NCBI RefSeq assembly: GCF_000423925.1
Contig: NZ_AUIX01000017.1
Location: forward strand, 62,001-126,000
DNA length: 64,000 bases
Source of the DNA: Butyrivibrio sp. VCD2006
GTDB lineage: Bacteria; Bacillota; Clostridia; Lachnospirales; Lachnospiraceae
Reading direction: 5' to 3'
The stretch's first letter is position 1; each line of letters starts with the position of its first letter. The translations under genes and the position numbers were made by a program. Under the pieces are notes generated by a model. That model was given only the letters and a program-made list of their open reading frames with translations. It had not been told where the DNA came from and searched no databases. This document shows positions 26,761 to 36,143 of the stretch, piece after piece.

Positions 26761-26790
26761 CAGGGCGCATGGAGTTATCCACGCGCCCTG
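26761..26790 (+). terminator. Intercistronic hairpin after the binding-protein gene
   Basis: CAGGGCGCATGGA pairs with TCCACGCGCCCTG with one mismatch around GTTA. No T run follows, so it may be an mRNA-stabilising or partial stop signal between the binding-protein and permease genes. Confidence 0.6.
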
Positions 26791-26864
26791 TATAATGAAA
26801 AACTTTAATCTAACTTATCCGAAATACCCCAATATATTTTGGGAATAAAGAAAAGGGGATGCTT

Positions 26865-27773
26865 ATGAAAAAAAAGAGTAAAGTAGTAAGCTTCAATAAA
26901 TGGGGATATATTTTCCTGATTCCTTTTGTTGTTGTTTACCTTATTTTCCAGATGGTGCCGCTCGTTACCACTGTATACAATTCTTTCTTTGAGAACTATC
27001 GTTCAGGTCTTACACAGATTGGACCTAATTTCGTAGGACTTAAAAATTATTTAACAATTATCACAAACGGCGATCTGCCGACTTACACAGCCAATACTCT
27101 TATTATGTGGGTAATGGGCTTTGTGCCTCAGATCATTCTTTCACTTCTTCTTGGTGCATGGTTCACTGATCCTTCACTGAGACTTAAGGCACAGGGATTT
27201 TTCAAAACAGTTATTTATATGCCTAACCTTATCATGGCATCAGCTTTCTCAATGCTGTTCTTTACACTGTTTGCAACAACCGGCCCTATCAATTCACTGC
27301 TTTTACAGCTTGGTGTTATTAAAGAAGCATACCAGTTCATGTCTCATATTTGGTCAGTACGTTCACTGGTAGCATTTATGAACTGCGTTATGTGGTTTGG
27401 AAATACGACTATTCTTCTGATGGCCGGAATGATGGGTATCGACCCTTCACTTTTTGAGGCTGCTCAGGTTGATGGAGCTACGGCTACTCAGATTTTCTAT
27501 AAAGTAACATTACCGCTGCTAAAGCCTATTCTTATCTTTGTTATGATTACATCACTTATCGGTGGACTTCAGATGTTCGATGTTCCTCAGATCCTTACAA
27601 ATGGTACCGGTGATCCGATGCGTTCATCAATGACACTGATCATGTATCTGAATAAGCATCTGTTCAGCAAGAACTACGGTCTTGGTGGTGCGCTTTCAGT
27701 ATTTATGTTCATCATAACCGGTATACTCAGTCTTATTGTATTTAAGTTCACGGCTTCACCTGAAAAGAAATAA
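26865..27773 (+). CDS. CUT1 sugar ABC transporter permease (MalF type)
   Basis: A membrane protein of 302 residues with about six helices. Seen: the cytoplasmic coupling segment EAAQVDGATATQIFYKVTLPLLKP, the EAA motif that docks on the ATPase. It forms the channel with the next gene. I chose ATG 26865, six bases after AAGGGG; ATG 26859 touches the ribosome site. No ATPase gene follows, usual for CUT1 systems that share an MsmK/UgpC-like ATPase. Confidence 0.92.
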   Translation: MKKKSKVVSFNKWGYIFLIPFVVVYLIFQMVPLVTTVYNSFFENYRSGLTQIGPNFVGLKNYLTIITNGDLPTYTANTLIMWVMGFVPQIILSLLLGAWFTDPSLRLKAQGFFKTVIYMPNLIMASAFSMLFFTLFATTGPINSLLLQLGVIKEAYQFMSHIWSVRSLVAFMNCVMWFGNTTILLMAGMMGIDPSLFEAAQVDGATATQIFYKVTLPLLKPILIFVMITSLIGGLQMFDVPQILTNGTGDPMRSSMTLIMYLNKHLFSKNYGLGGALSVFMFIITGILSLIVFKFTASPEKK

Positions 27774-27827
27774 GACGAAAACAGGAGAGTAGCTTCTGTT
27801 ACCAACAGTTTAAGAAAGGATAATCAT

Positions 27828-28724
27828 ATGGCAGCAAATACAACCACATTGGTGGCAAATACAAGCGTTATGGCTGGACAGAAAGAGAACGGAGCTTCTA
27901 TCCATGCCAGAAGAATAATTGCATACGTTGTGCTGGGGCTTGTATCATTCCTTTGCTTGTTCTGGTTCTATGTACTTTTCATCAACTCAACCAGATCACA
28001 TCAGGAACTGAGTGCAGGTTTTACAGCAATTCCCAGTACACATCTTGTAGAGAACTGGGTTAACCTTAAAAATGGTACATTACCGATTTTTAATGGTATT
28101 CTCAATTCACTTTTGATAGCAGTTGTTACTGCAGTACTTTCAACATACTTTTCAACAATGACAGCTTATGCTATCCATGCATATGACTTTAAATTAAAGA
28201 AATTTATGTTTACATTCATCCTTATGGTAATGATGATCCCTGCACAGGTTACAGCGCTCGGATTCCTGCAGTTGATCGGCAAGATGGGACTTGATGATTC
28301 ATTTATTCCTCTTACAGTTCCTGCAATCGCAGCTCCTTCAGTATTCTTCTACATGAAGCAGTATATGGATTCAACACTTCCGCTTTCTCTTATTGAGGCA
28401 GCAAGAATCGACGGATCAGGCGAGTTCAGAACCTTTAACAGCATTGTATTACCTCTTATGAAGCCCGCTATCGCTGTACAGGCAATCTTCACTTTCGTAG
28501 GTAGCTGGAATAACTACTTCACACCTGCACTTGTGCTTCATACAGATACAAAGAAGACACTTCCTATCCTGATTGCACAGCTACGTGCAGCAGACTGGCT
28601 GAAGTTCGATATGGGACAGGTTTATGTAATGATTTCATTCTCAATCTTCCCTGTTATCATTGTATATCTACTCCTTTCAAGATACATCGTTGGTGGTGTT
28701 ACACTCGGTGGTGTAAAGGGTTGA
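27828..28724 (+). CDS. CUT1 sugar ABC transporter permease (MalG type)
   Basis: A membrane protein of 298 residues with six helices. The EAA motif is EAARIDGSGEFRTFNSIVLPLMKP. It pairs with the MalF-type permease. The N-terminus has about 30 extra polar residues before the first helix. AAGAAAGGA precedes the ATG. A strong terminator follows at 28773, closing the three-gene transport operon. Confidence 0.92.
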   Translation: MAANTTTLVANTSVMAGQKENGASIHARRIIAYVVLGLVSFLCLFWFYVLFINSTRSHQELSAGFTAIPSTHLVENWVNLKNGTLPIFNGILNSLLIAVVTAVLSTYFSTMTAYAIHAYDFKLKKFMFTFILMVMMIPAQVTALGFLQLIGKMGLDDSFIPLTVPAIAAPSVFFYMKQYMDSTLPLSLIEAARIDGSGEFRTFNSIVLPLMKPAIAVQAIFTFVGSWNNYFTPALVLHTDTKKTLPILIAQLRAADWLKFDMGQVYVMISFSIFPVIIVYLLLSRYIVGGVTLGGVKG

Positions 28725-28772
28725 TATAAAAACATACGTTATACTTACTCTTTTTAAATAAGCGTTAGTACT

Positions 28773-28812
28773 AAAAAGCCACGGCATCCCCAATGCCGTG
28801 GCTTTTTACCTA
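28773..28812 (+). terminator. Terminator of the cello-oligosaccharide transport operon
   Basis: A perfect 15-base stem AAAAAGCCACGGCAT/ATGCCGTGGCTTTTT. Confidence 0.92.
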
Positions 28813-28815
28813 TAT

Positions 28816-28851
28816 AAAAATCTCCGCTCATTTGATGAGCGGAGATTTTTT
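28816..28851 (-). terminator. Terminator of the esterase-GH43 gene
   Basis: A perfect 15-base stem AAAAATCTCCGCTCA/TGAGCGGAGATTTTT with T residues on both strands. It follows the minus-strand gene. Confidence 0.9.
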
Positions 28852-28887
28852 AGCTATTAAACTAGTCGTTTATATCTAAGTTATTTA

Positions 28888-31656
28888 TCAGTGTAAAAAC
28901 TCGAAGCTCTTAAGGGAACCGCTTCCGCTTCCTACAAAGGTGAGATACAGTGCATTCACACCGGTTATGGGAGCAAAGCTGCAGGTTCCTTCTTTCCAGA
29001 TGTTCTGAGAATCAACTTTGATCTCTCCAAGGACCTCTCCATCCCATTTTGTTTTAACCTGGACAACTCCGTTGAAATAGCCTCTGGTTTTGATTTTAAG
29101 GCCTGTTACAGCCTTCATATCGAAGTATTTGAAGCCTGCTGTGGAATTGTTGCAAAACTGTCTTATATAGCCGATTTCGGGGTCTCCGTCGCCGCCATCC
29201 TGAACGATTCTGGGACCCTCGTGGCCAACGTAAATATCGTGGTTCTCGGTAAACAGGTTGCAGGCGATATATGCGGGATATTCACCAACATCACAGAGAG
29301 GACCACCATTAAGTCCACAGGATGTAATCTCGGGCTGAATGATGCTTCCGTCTGCCTTAAATTCAAGGGGTTCAGCGCAGCCCTGTCTGCAGTACCAGGT
29401 GTTGTTTGTGTGTCTGTGATAGAAGATATACCATGCATCCTTTATCTGAACCATGCTTCCGTGGTTATTTGCACCGCTTGCCATGGACATTGAAGCCTCT
29501 TTGTAGGAATCAATGTGCATATCGCAGTTGCTTACAATCACACCACCATAGGTGAAGGGACCTTCGGGGCTGTCTGATGTAGAGTAGCAAAGTTCATGCA
29601 TCACCTCTGATGAGTAGATAAAGTAGTATTTGCCATCCTTTTTGCGAATAGAAGGCGCTTCGAAGAAGGCATGCCCTTCATACTCTGTTCCCTGGCTGTA
29701 GCAGCTCCCGGGAGCTACGATAACCGGTGCCTTTTCAACAGTGAGCATATCCGGTCCAAGTACTGTGAGCATTGCGCCGTGGCGGCTCTTGTCGCCCTGT
29801 CCGCAGAAGCCTGTGAAGAGGTAGGTCTTGTCACCTTCTGTGAGTACACCGGGATCAAACTGAGGCTCATCACCTTCCTTATCTCCGAGCTTTGTTCCGT
29901 CCGGATAGTGAACATAGCCGAGGAACTCGTATTTTCCTGCAGGTGTATCACATACTGCAACAGAAACGATTGATATTTTATCAAGTACATAATACAGATA
30001 ATATCTGCCATCAGGGCCAACTGTAACGTCGGGTGCGTAGAGGCACATATGTCCGTCTTTGTTCAGCGGATCAGCTGTTTTAGGATAAATTACACCCTCA
30101 TAGTGCCAATCACCGAGATTATCTACAGGTGCTGACCAGCATACATAATCACCAAGGCAGAAGGTCTCGCCGTTGTAAAGGTCATGTGAGCCATAAACAT
30201 AGACTCTGTCGCCAAATACGTAGGGCTCGCCATCCGGAATATACTCCCAGGAGGGCAGATAGGGGTTAACTGCCTGTTTTTTGCCTGTAGGAACCAGTCT
30301 TATGCCGCCTTCCTTCTGAGGAACAGCTCCGCGTCCGTCAAACTGCATTTCAGCGCGATTTTCGTTGGTATAAGGCTCCCAAAGAGGAAGATCCTGACCA
30401 TCCCAGCCTTTGCCGTTAGGATCGCCTGTTTTGATGAAATTAGCGAACATATCGCACATTTGTCTGGCAAGATCAAAATGGCGTCCTTTAAAAGGTCTCC
30501 AGCATTTTCCAAGTGATTCGAAGAAGAACCAGAGATCAACAGAGTGGAAGGTTCCGGGAGTATCGTCACCTGGCATATCGGGATCGAATCTATAGTAATA
30601 ATGGTTCTGATTTCTGTTATTTTTCTCAGCTTCAAGGAAAACTGTCTTAACGGACATCTCAACGCTGCTCTCACCATCAATCTGGAACTCATCTGAGGTG
30701 TTGCCTGAAATTACGGGAACAGGAGCATTTCTGCCCTCAAGGAACTTGGTTGTAGGATCCTCCTTGCAGAATACACCGTCCTGAATAGGGAACATACGGG
30801 GGTGATTCTGGACAAATTCGCCGTATTTTTCTCTGAGAGTAAATACATCGATTTTTCTTGCTTCTTCAAGTGATTTTACTCCAATAAACTCAAAGAACTC
30901 TTCGCCAAGCTTCTCAGCCCCAGCTAAATCAAGGGGTTTAAAAATATCATCTGTCATTTTAGGGTGGTGGATCATACCACTCATAACAACTGCGCCCTTG
31001 ATTTTGTCAAAGTTATCGTCGCATGCGAGCTGATGCATTGTGCTGCCGCCGCCTGCGGACTGGCCTGCAATAGTGATCTGCTCGGGATTACCACCAAAAG
31101 CAGCAATATTTCTGTAAACCCACTCAAGACCTGCCTTCTGGTCGAGGAGACCGAAGTTACCGGGAGCCTCGGGAGCTTCCTTGGTGATCTCGGGATGAGC
31201 CAGGAATCCAAGGTGATTTAAGCGATAGTTGACGCTTACTACGATAACGCCGCGTCTTGCCAGCTTTTCTCCATCAAATTCCATCTCGGCTGTGTAACCC
31301 CACTGAAAACCGCCGCCAAAGTACCATACAAGTACAGGGAGCTTCTCGTCTGCCTTTTTAGCAGGTGTCCAAACATTGAGGTAGAGGCAGTCCTCATCCA
31401 TGGGAATCTCGGGATCTACGTGCCATTCCCTGCAGTAGAGGTCTGTTCCCAGGCCGGGTGTATCCTGGACGGAAATAGGACCATATTCAAATGCCTCTAA
31501 AACACCTTCCCAATTATTGCAGGGCTGAGGTGCGCGCCATCTGTTTTCACCAACAGGCGGAGCTGCAAATGGTATTCCTTTGAAAACGGTGACTCTGGGG
31601 TCGGAGCCGGGAAGGCCTCTAACCTCTCCGTTTTCTACTTTTGTCTGTCTTAACAT
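28888..31656 (-). CDS. Carboxylesterase-GH43 fusion enzyme
   Basis: A two-enzyme fusion of 922 residues without a signal peptide. Residues 1 to about 460 are a type B carboxylesterase: the oxyanion-hole segment VLVWYFGGGFQWG and the nucleophile elbow ITIAGQSAGGGST with serine near 200. Residues about 470-800 are a GH43 five-bladed propeller (YVFGDRVYVYGSHD, LYAPDVTVGPDGRYYLYYV, FFEAPSIRKKDGKYYFIYSS). The last 115 or so residues look like a CBM6-type domain (NNSTAGFKYFDMKAV). It should remove acetyl or feruloyl groups and arabinose or xylose from imported oligomers. GGAGG precedes the ATG. It is divergent from two GH43 genes. The exact specificities are inferred. Confidence 0.88.
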   Translation of the reverse strand: MLRQTKVENGEVRGLPGSDPRVTVFKGIPFAAPPVGENRWRAPQPCNNWEGVLEAFEYGPISVQDTPGLGTDLYCREWHVDPEIPMDEDCLYLNVWTPAKKADEKLPVLVWYFGGGFQWGYTAEMEFDGEKLARRGVIVVSVNYRLNHLGFLAHPEITKEAPEAPGNFGLLDQKAGLEWVYRNIAAFGGNPEQITIAGQSAGGGSTMHQLACDDNFDKIKGAVVMSGMIHHPKMTDDIFKPLDLAGAEKLGEEFFEFIGVKSLEEARKIDVFTLREKYGEFVQNHPRMFPIQDGVFCKEDPTTKFLEGRNAPVPVISGNTSDEFQIDGESSVEMSVKTVFLEAEKNNRNQNHYYYRFDPDMPGDDTPGTFHSVDLWFFFESLGKCWRPFKGRHFDLARQMCDMFANFIKTGDPNGKGWDGQDLPLWEPYTNENRAEMQFDGRGAVPQKEGGIRLVPTGKKQAVNPYLPSWEYIPDGEPYVFGDRVYVYGSHDLYNGETFCLGDYVCWSAPVDNLGDWHYEGVIYPKTADPLNKDGHMCLYAPDVTVGPDGRYYLYYVLDKISIVSVAVCDTPAGKYEFLGYVHYPDGTKLGDKEGDEPQFDPGVLTEGDKTYLFTGFCGQGDKSRHGAMLTVLGPDMLTVEKAPVIVAPGSCYSQGTEYEGHAFFEAPSIRKKDGKYYFIYSSEVMHELCYSTSDSPEGPFTYGGVIVSNCDMHIDSYKEASMSMASGANNHGSMVQIKDAWYIFYHRHTNNTWYCRQGCAEPLEFKADGSIIQPEITSCGLNGGPLCDVGEYPAYIACNLFTENHDIYVGHEGPRIVQDGGDGDPEIGYIRQFCNNSTAGFKYFDMKAVTGLKIKTRGYFNGVVQVKTKWDGEVLGEIKVDSQNIWKEGTCSFAPITGVNALYLTFVGSGSGSLKSFEFLH

Positions 31657-31905
31657 GTTTTACAACCTCCATATAGAAAAAAGTTTCTTGTATACCTTAT
31701 TCATACTTTGATTGTAGCTATATTGCTTTTTGAAGGTCTATGCGAATCTTGCTATTTGTTTTCTAAAGATTGCTATGTACTACGCAATTTGTGCAAAAAA
31801 TTCCGCAATTAGTTTGTGGCAAGGTGCAATAGATGACAATAAAATTTATTATAGACTAGTGTAAATATAGGGTTTTGCGTATTTCGCAAGATTTGGGAGG
31901 TAAAA
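31657..31905. promoter_or_regulatory. Divergent promoter region with TAGCAA boxes
   Basis: TTGCTA occurs at 31749 and 31770, twenty-one bases apart (two helical turns), on the same strand. The same box recurs five times upstream of the araC-type and xylanase genes. TTGCG/CGCAA (31874-31888) is a short palindrome near the plus-strand start, and GGGAGG precedes the ATG at 31906. Confidence 0.55.
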
Positions 31906-33378
31906 ATGCAGGTTTTAGAAGCGCAAACTGTAGAAGAAATTTTTAGTAATATTCAGCTTAAAAAGGCTGTTAAGGGGCTTAAGGATCACAATCCTGTTAT
32001 GACACAGAGATTCGGCGCAGATCCCTACGCTCTTGTATATAATGGAAGAGTTTATCTTTACATGACAGGCGATATGCCTACTTATGATGCTGATGGGAAG
32101 CTCCAGGAGAATACCTACGGCAATATCAATATTATCAATGTTATTTCATCAGAAGATCTCGTTAACTGGACAGATCACGGTACTGTTTATGCTGCTTCTG
32201 AGACCGGTGCAGCAACATGGGGCGCTAATTCATGGGCTCCCGCTGCAGCTTATAAGAACATAGACGGAAAAGACAGATTTTTCCTTTATTTTGCTAATAA
32301 CGGAAACGGAATAGCAGTTCTTTCAGCAGACAGCCCGGTGGGACCTTTCACAGATCCAATAAACGGACCTCTTATTTCAAGAAAAACTCCTAATTGTGCG
32401 GAGGTTACATGGCTTTTTGATCCCGCAGTCCTTATGGATGACGACGGAAGTGCATATATATATGTAGGTGGCGGCGTTCCTTCAATTGAGAAGGCTGCAA
32501 ATCCCGGCACAGCACGTGTTGCTAAGCTTGGCGATGATATGATCAGCCTTGCATGCGATCCGCAGCCTATTGAGAATGTGCCTTTCCTGTTTGAGGATTC
32601 CGGTATCAACAAGATGGGAGATAAATATTATTATTCATATTGCTCCAACTTCAGTATGAAGCCTGAGGATGAGGAGAAGGCAGGCTATAACCAGGGTGAA
32701 ATCGTAACACTTGTTTCTGAATCACCTATGGGACCTTTTGAAGTATACAAGCCTGTTTTGAAGAATCCTGAGTATTTCTTTGGCCGCGGAGGTAACAACC
32801 ACCATTGCATGTTCGATTTCAAGGGTAATTGGTATATCACTTACCATTCAAGAATCCTTGAAGAGGCAATGGATATGAACGGTGGATATAGAAGCACAAA
32901 TATCGACGTTCTTGAAGTGAAGGATGGTGGTCCGTCTGTTTCGAAGGGAACAAGAAGCGGAGTCAAGCAGCTTTCATATCTTAATCCCTATGACGATGTT
33001 AAGGCAGTTACAATGGCTAATTGCGCGGGAGTTGAGACTAGACAGTATGGCGAAGAGGCAGAGAAATATGGCTCAGGAGATATGATCGTCACAGGCATAT
33101 CCGACGGAAGCTGGATCAGCGTAATGGGGGCTGATTTTGGCAATGCAAAACCTTTTGAATTAAGTGTTAAACTGGGCGGCGATGGCACTGGTGCTATCCG
33201 AGTAAGCCTTGACAGTCCGGATGGGGAAGTACTGGCATATGTTCCGGTAGAGGCCATGAACGGCGAAGTTGAGGATGTTTTTGTGTCACTTAAGTGTGTT
33301 CCTGAGGGAGTACATGATGTTTACTTTACATTCGCAGGAACAGGGTATGAATTTCTTTCATGGAGATTTATAAAATGA
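31906..33378 (+). CDS. GH43 glycosidase with C-terminal CBM6-like domain
   Basis: A cytoplasmic protein of 490 residues. The GH43 propeller has its acidic residues in QRFGADPYALVYNGRVYLY (base), WLFDPAVLMDDDGSAYIYVG (pKa modulator) and the LFEDSGINKMGDKYYYSY region (acid). Residues about 365-490 form a CBM6-like beta-sandwich (SWISVMGADFGNAKPFELSV). The family includes arabinofuranosidases and xylosidases acting on arabinoxylan. The downstream GH43 gene overlaps by four bases. It is divergent from the esterase-GH43 gene and likely controlled by the AraC protein. Confidence 0.9.
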   Translation: MQVLEAQTVEEIFSNIQLKKAVKGLKDHNPVMTQRFGADPYALVYNGRVYLYMTGDMPTYDADGKLQENTYGNINIINVISSEDLVNWTDHGTVYAASETGAATWGANSWAPAAAYKNIDGKDRFFLYFANNGNGIAVLSADSPVGPFTDPINGPLISRKTPNCAEVTWLFDPAVLMDDDGSAYIYVGGGVPSIEKAANPGTARVAKLGDDMISLACDPQPIENVPFLFEDSGINKMGDKYYYSYCSNFSMKPEDEEKAGYNQGEIVTLVSESPMGPFEVYKPVLKNPEYFFGRGGNNHHCMFDFKGNWYITYHSRILEEAMDMNGGYRSTNIDVLEVKDGGPSVSKGTRSGVKQLSYLNPYDDVKAVTMANCAGVETRQYGEEAEKYGSGDMIVTGISDGSWISVMGADFGNAKPFELSVKLGGDGTGAIRVSLDSPDGEVLAYVPVEAMNGEVEDVFVSLKCVPEGVHDVYFTFAGTGYEFLSWRFIK

Positions 33379-34946
33379 TTAGAGAAAAAGTTTCTTTGGG
33401 GACAATCAATCCAGTAATACCAACGGATTATCCGGATCCTGATGTGATTCGGGTGGGGGATACATACTATCTTGCAAGTACAACTATGCACTTTTTTCCC
33501 GGGTGTGAGATATTAAAATCTCATGATCTTCTGCACTGGGAGCATGCTTCCTATGTGTATGACAGATTGGATGACACTCCAGGACAGTGCCTTAAAAATG
33601 ATGAAAATATCTATGGTAAAGGAATGTGGGCGCCTTGCTTAAGATTTCATAACGGAAGCTATTATTTAAGCTTTTGTGCCAACGACACGCATAAAACCTA
33701 TCTATATAAAGCAAGCTCCATATATGGACCCTGGAAGAAGCAGTATATTGAAGGCTTTTATCACGATGCCAGCATTCTTTTTGATGATGACAGAGTTTTC
33801 ATCGCTTATGGAAACCGAGAGATCAAACTGGTAGAGCTTGACAATGATCTCAAGGGACCTAAAAAGGGCGGGCTTCAGAGGACTCTTGTAAAGGAAGAGA
33901 ATAATAACGTTCTCGCATATGAGGGTTGTCACTTCTATAAGATAAATGACAAATATTATCTGTTTCTTATTCATTCATTGCCGGATAGATGGATGAGAAC
34001 ACAGAACTATTTTGTATCATCTTCTCTCGAGGGTGAATTCCATGGTGGAGAGATATTCTGTGATGATATGGGATATTTCGGACAGGGCGTTGCACAGGGC
34101 GGAATTGTCGATACGCCAGATGGACACTGGTTTACGATGCTTTTCCAGGATAGAGGAGGAGTTGGAAGAACACCGTTCCTTCTTCCACTCAGATGGAAGG
34201 GTGCAGTTCCGTTTATTGAGGAAAATGGTAAGCTTCCTGCTGAGATCGAGATCTGCAATTCGATACCTGATTATGAATATATGTCACTTACCGGAAGTGA
34301 TGATTTCAGCGAAGGTTCAAAAGCTTCTGATAAAGCGGATGGAAGAAAGACAGAAAGCTCTGAGTTTGACAGCTTTGGAATGAGAAGCTTCTGGCAGTTT
34401 AATCATCAGCCTGAGATTTCGCTTGTAAAGCAAGATGTGAAAAAGAAAAGACTTTTGATTAAGACCGATAGATTATGTGATAAGTTTGATAAGGCAATCA
34501 ACACGCTGACTCAGCGCATGACGCTACCTCGAAGCAGAGCGAGTGTTATCGTAAATGTTGAGGGTTTAAAGATAGGCGACAGAGCAGGACTTGGCGTTTT
34601 GTGCGAAGAATACTGCTATCTGGCTATTGAGAAAACAGAAAAAGGAAATGAGCTTCTTCTTATAAGTAAGGAGAATGGTGAAGAGGTTGAAAAACTCAGA
34701 GAAACCTTGGGAAATGAGAAGGCGTATTCACTAAGAATTGATGCAAATACCTTCGCTTTGGTTGGAAATGCAACAATTTTCTGGAAGAGACTTCCCGAAA
34801 AAGAGTTTAAGCCGGTTCCTTTCTCAAAGAGCCTGCAGTTTACCCTTGCTCATTTTGTCGGATGCAGATTTGCGCTCTTTATGTTCAGCACTAAAGAGTC
34901 CGGCGGTACGGCAGAATTTAGCGATTTTAAATATGAGATATACTAA
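33375..34946 (+). CDS. GH43 beta-xylosidase/arabinofuranosidase
   Basis: A cytoplasmic protein of 523 residues. N-terminal GH43 propeller with the catalytic base in NPVIPTDYPDPDVIRVGDTYY, the second acid in EGFYHDASILFDDDRVFIAYG and the general acid in VLAYEGCHFYKINDKYYLF. From about 330 a beta-sandwich of the kind in larger GH43 xylosidases follows (MRSFWQFNHQPEISLV). I chose ATG 33375, overlapping the previous stop as ATGA; ATG 33360 is possible. It probably releases xylose or arabinose from imported xylo-oligosaccharides together with the preceding enzyme. Confidence 0.92.
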   Translation: MIREKVSLGTINPVIPTDYPDPDVIRVGDTYYLASTTMHFFPGCEILKSHDLLHWEHASYVYDRLDDTPGQCLKNDENIYGKGMWAPCLRFHNGSYYLSFCANDTHKTYLYKASSIYGPWKKQYIEGFYHDASILFDDDRVFIAYGNREIKLVELDNDLKGPKKGGLQRTLVKEENNNVLAYEGCHFYKINDKYYLFLIHSLPDRWMRTQNYFVSSSLEGEFHGGEIFCDDMGYFGQGVAQGGIVDTPDGHWFTMLFQDRGGVGRTPFLLPLRWKGAVPFIEENGKLPAEIEICNSIPDYEYMSLTGSDDFSEGSKASDKADGRKTESSEFDSFGMRSFWQFNHQPEISLVKQDVKKKRLLIKTDRLCDKFDKAINTLTQRMTLPRSRASVIVNVEGLKIGDRAGLGVLCEEYCYLAIEKTEKGNELLLISKENGEEVEKLRETLGNEKAYSLRIDANTFALVGNATIFWKRLPEKEFKPVPFSKSLQFTLAHFVGCRFALFMFSTKESGGTAEFSDFKYEIY

Positions 34947-34950
34947 AAAG

Positions 34951-35043
34951 TCTTCCCCCACAGGGGGAAGATGTCAGCGAAGCTGACAGATGAGGGGATA
35001 CCTCATCCGCCGGTTTCACCGGCACCTTCCCCTCAAGGGAAGG
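34951..35043. repeat. Multi-hairpin interspersed repeat
   Basis: Five hairpins side by side: CTTCCCCC/GGGGGAAG, TGTCAGC/GCTGACA, GATGAGG/CCTCATC, GCCGG/CCGGC and CCTTCCC/GGGAAGG. Its GC content is far above its surroundings. I recall closely similar elements as widespread intergenic repeats in Lachnospiraceae and Ruminococcaceae. No gene is inside. Confidence 0.8.
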
Positions 35044-35092
35044 CTTTATCAATTCGTTAGCATATTTCTCTCGCAGGAAAGATTTTAAATAA

Positions 35093-35136
35093 CCCTCCCA
35101 AAAGAAAGGATTTAAACAATCTTTTCTCTGGGAGGG
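35093..35136 (-). terminator. Candidate terminator of the araC-type gene
   Basis: CCCTCCCA/TGGGAGGG flank a 28-base loop, followed by a T-rich stretch on the minus strand. Confidence 0.5.
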
Positions 35137-35165
35137 CTTTAAATAATCTTTTTCTAAGAAATACT

Positions 35166-36143
35166 TTAGATAATCCTTGTTGCGACTGCATCTTCTTCAG
35201 ATACAGGAGTTTCTTCATTGTTCTTGTTGTGTCTGAACAGTGCTCGATATTCGCCCGGTGTGCAACCTTTCTTCGTTTTAAACGTACGATTGAAGGTTGA
35301 GATGCTTGAAAAGCCCGCCTGAAGCGCAACATCTGTTATTGAAAGATCATGCTGAGAAAGCAGGATCTCGGACGCTTTGATGCGGCGGCCAATCAAATAG
35401 TCATAGAAGGTACAGTTCATGTATTCTTTGAATAATCTGGTGAAGTGGAACTTGGAAAATCCGCTGAAATCGGCCACTTCGTCCAAAGTAAGGTCTTCTG
35501 TGTAATGCTCATCGATGTATTCAAGAACGCCATTCAATCTTGTGAAATAATCTCTGCGCTTGTTCGGGCTGCTCTCGGTGAACAGATGAATCTGATTGAG
35601 CTGACACCTGGTAAGCAAAGTAAAGGCCTGCAGGAGGTTAGCATAAATTGAGAACTCGTAAAACTCTGTATTTTGGAAGTATTCGTTCCAGATCTGAGTA
35701 AACAGATCATAAATCTCGCTGTATACCGGCGCATAGGTCTCAGGAGTTATGTGGATGCAGCTGTTTTTAACAAAGAGCATACCTGTATAATCCTTAACCT
35801 GTGAAAAGAAATCTACATTAAAAAGGCATATGAAACGAGCGCCGCTCTCGGGAGCGTGCAAATGATGCATTTTTCTGGGAGAAATCATAAGGATCTCGCC
35901 GGGAAGAATGTGATGCGGCTCGTTATCGATGTCTACATCATAGTAGTTATCGATAGGAATAATAACCTCCATGGCATCATGCCAGTGGGGGAGATAATCG
36001 CTGGTTTGTACGTTGTACCAGATACGGACGGATGCATCCTTGGGAAAGATGCTGTTTTCCTTCTCAGCGACCATAACCCTGTTTCTAAAGTCAGTATTCT
36101 GCTGATAAAAATTTAGATTGAGATTTTCTTTCTTGTTTTTCAT
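35166..36143 (-). CDS. AraC family transcriptional regulator
   Basis: A regulator of 325 residues. The N-terminal half is a cupin sensor (YNVQTSDYLPHWHDAMEVII, then HHILPGEILMISPRKMHHLH). The C-terminal 100 residues hold the two AraC helix-turn-helix units (LTLDEVADFSGFSKFHFTRLFKEY and LSITDVALQAGFSSISTFNRTFK). I chose ATG 36143 because GAGGA lies close upstream; an upstream in-frame start would add 12 residues. It is divergent from the xylanase gene and is the likely activator of the xylan regulon; TAGCAA boxes in both divergent regions support that. Confidence 0.92.
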   Translation of the reverse strand: MKNKKENLNLNFYQQNTDFRNRVMVAEKENSIFPKDASVRIWYNVQTSDYLPHWHDAMEVIIPIDNYYDVDIDNEPHHILPGEILMISPRKMHHLHAPESGARFICLFNVDFFSQVKDYTGMLFVKNSCIHITPETYAPVYSEIYDLFTQIWNEYFQNTEFYEFSIYANLLQAFTLLTRCQLNQIHLFTESSPNKRRDYFTRLNGVLEYIDEHYTEDLTLDEVADFSGFSKFHFTRLFKEYMNCTFYDYLIGRRIKASEILLSQHDLSITDVALQAGFSSISTFNRTFKTKKGCTPGEYRALFRHNKNNEETPVSEEDAVATRII

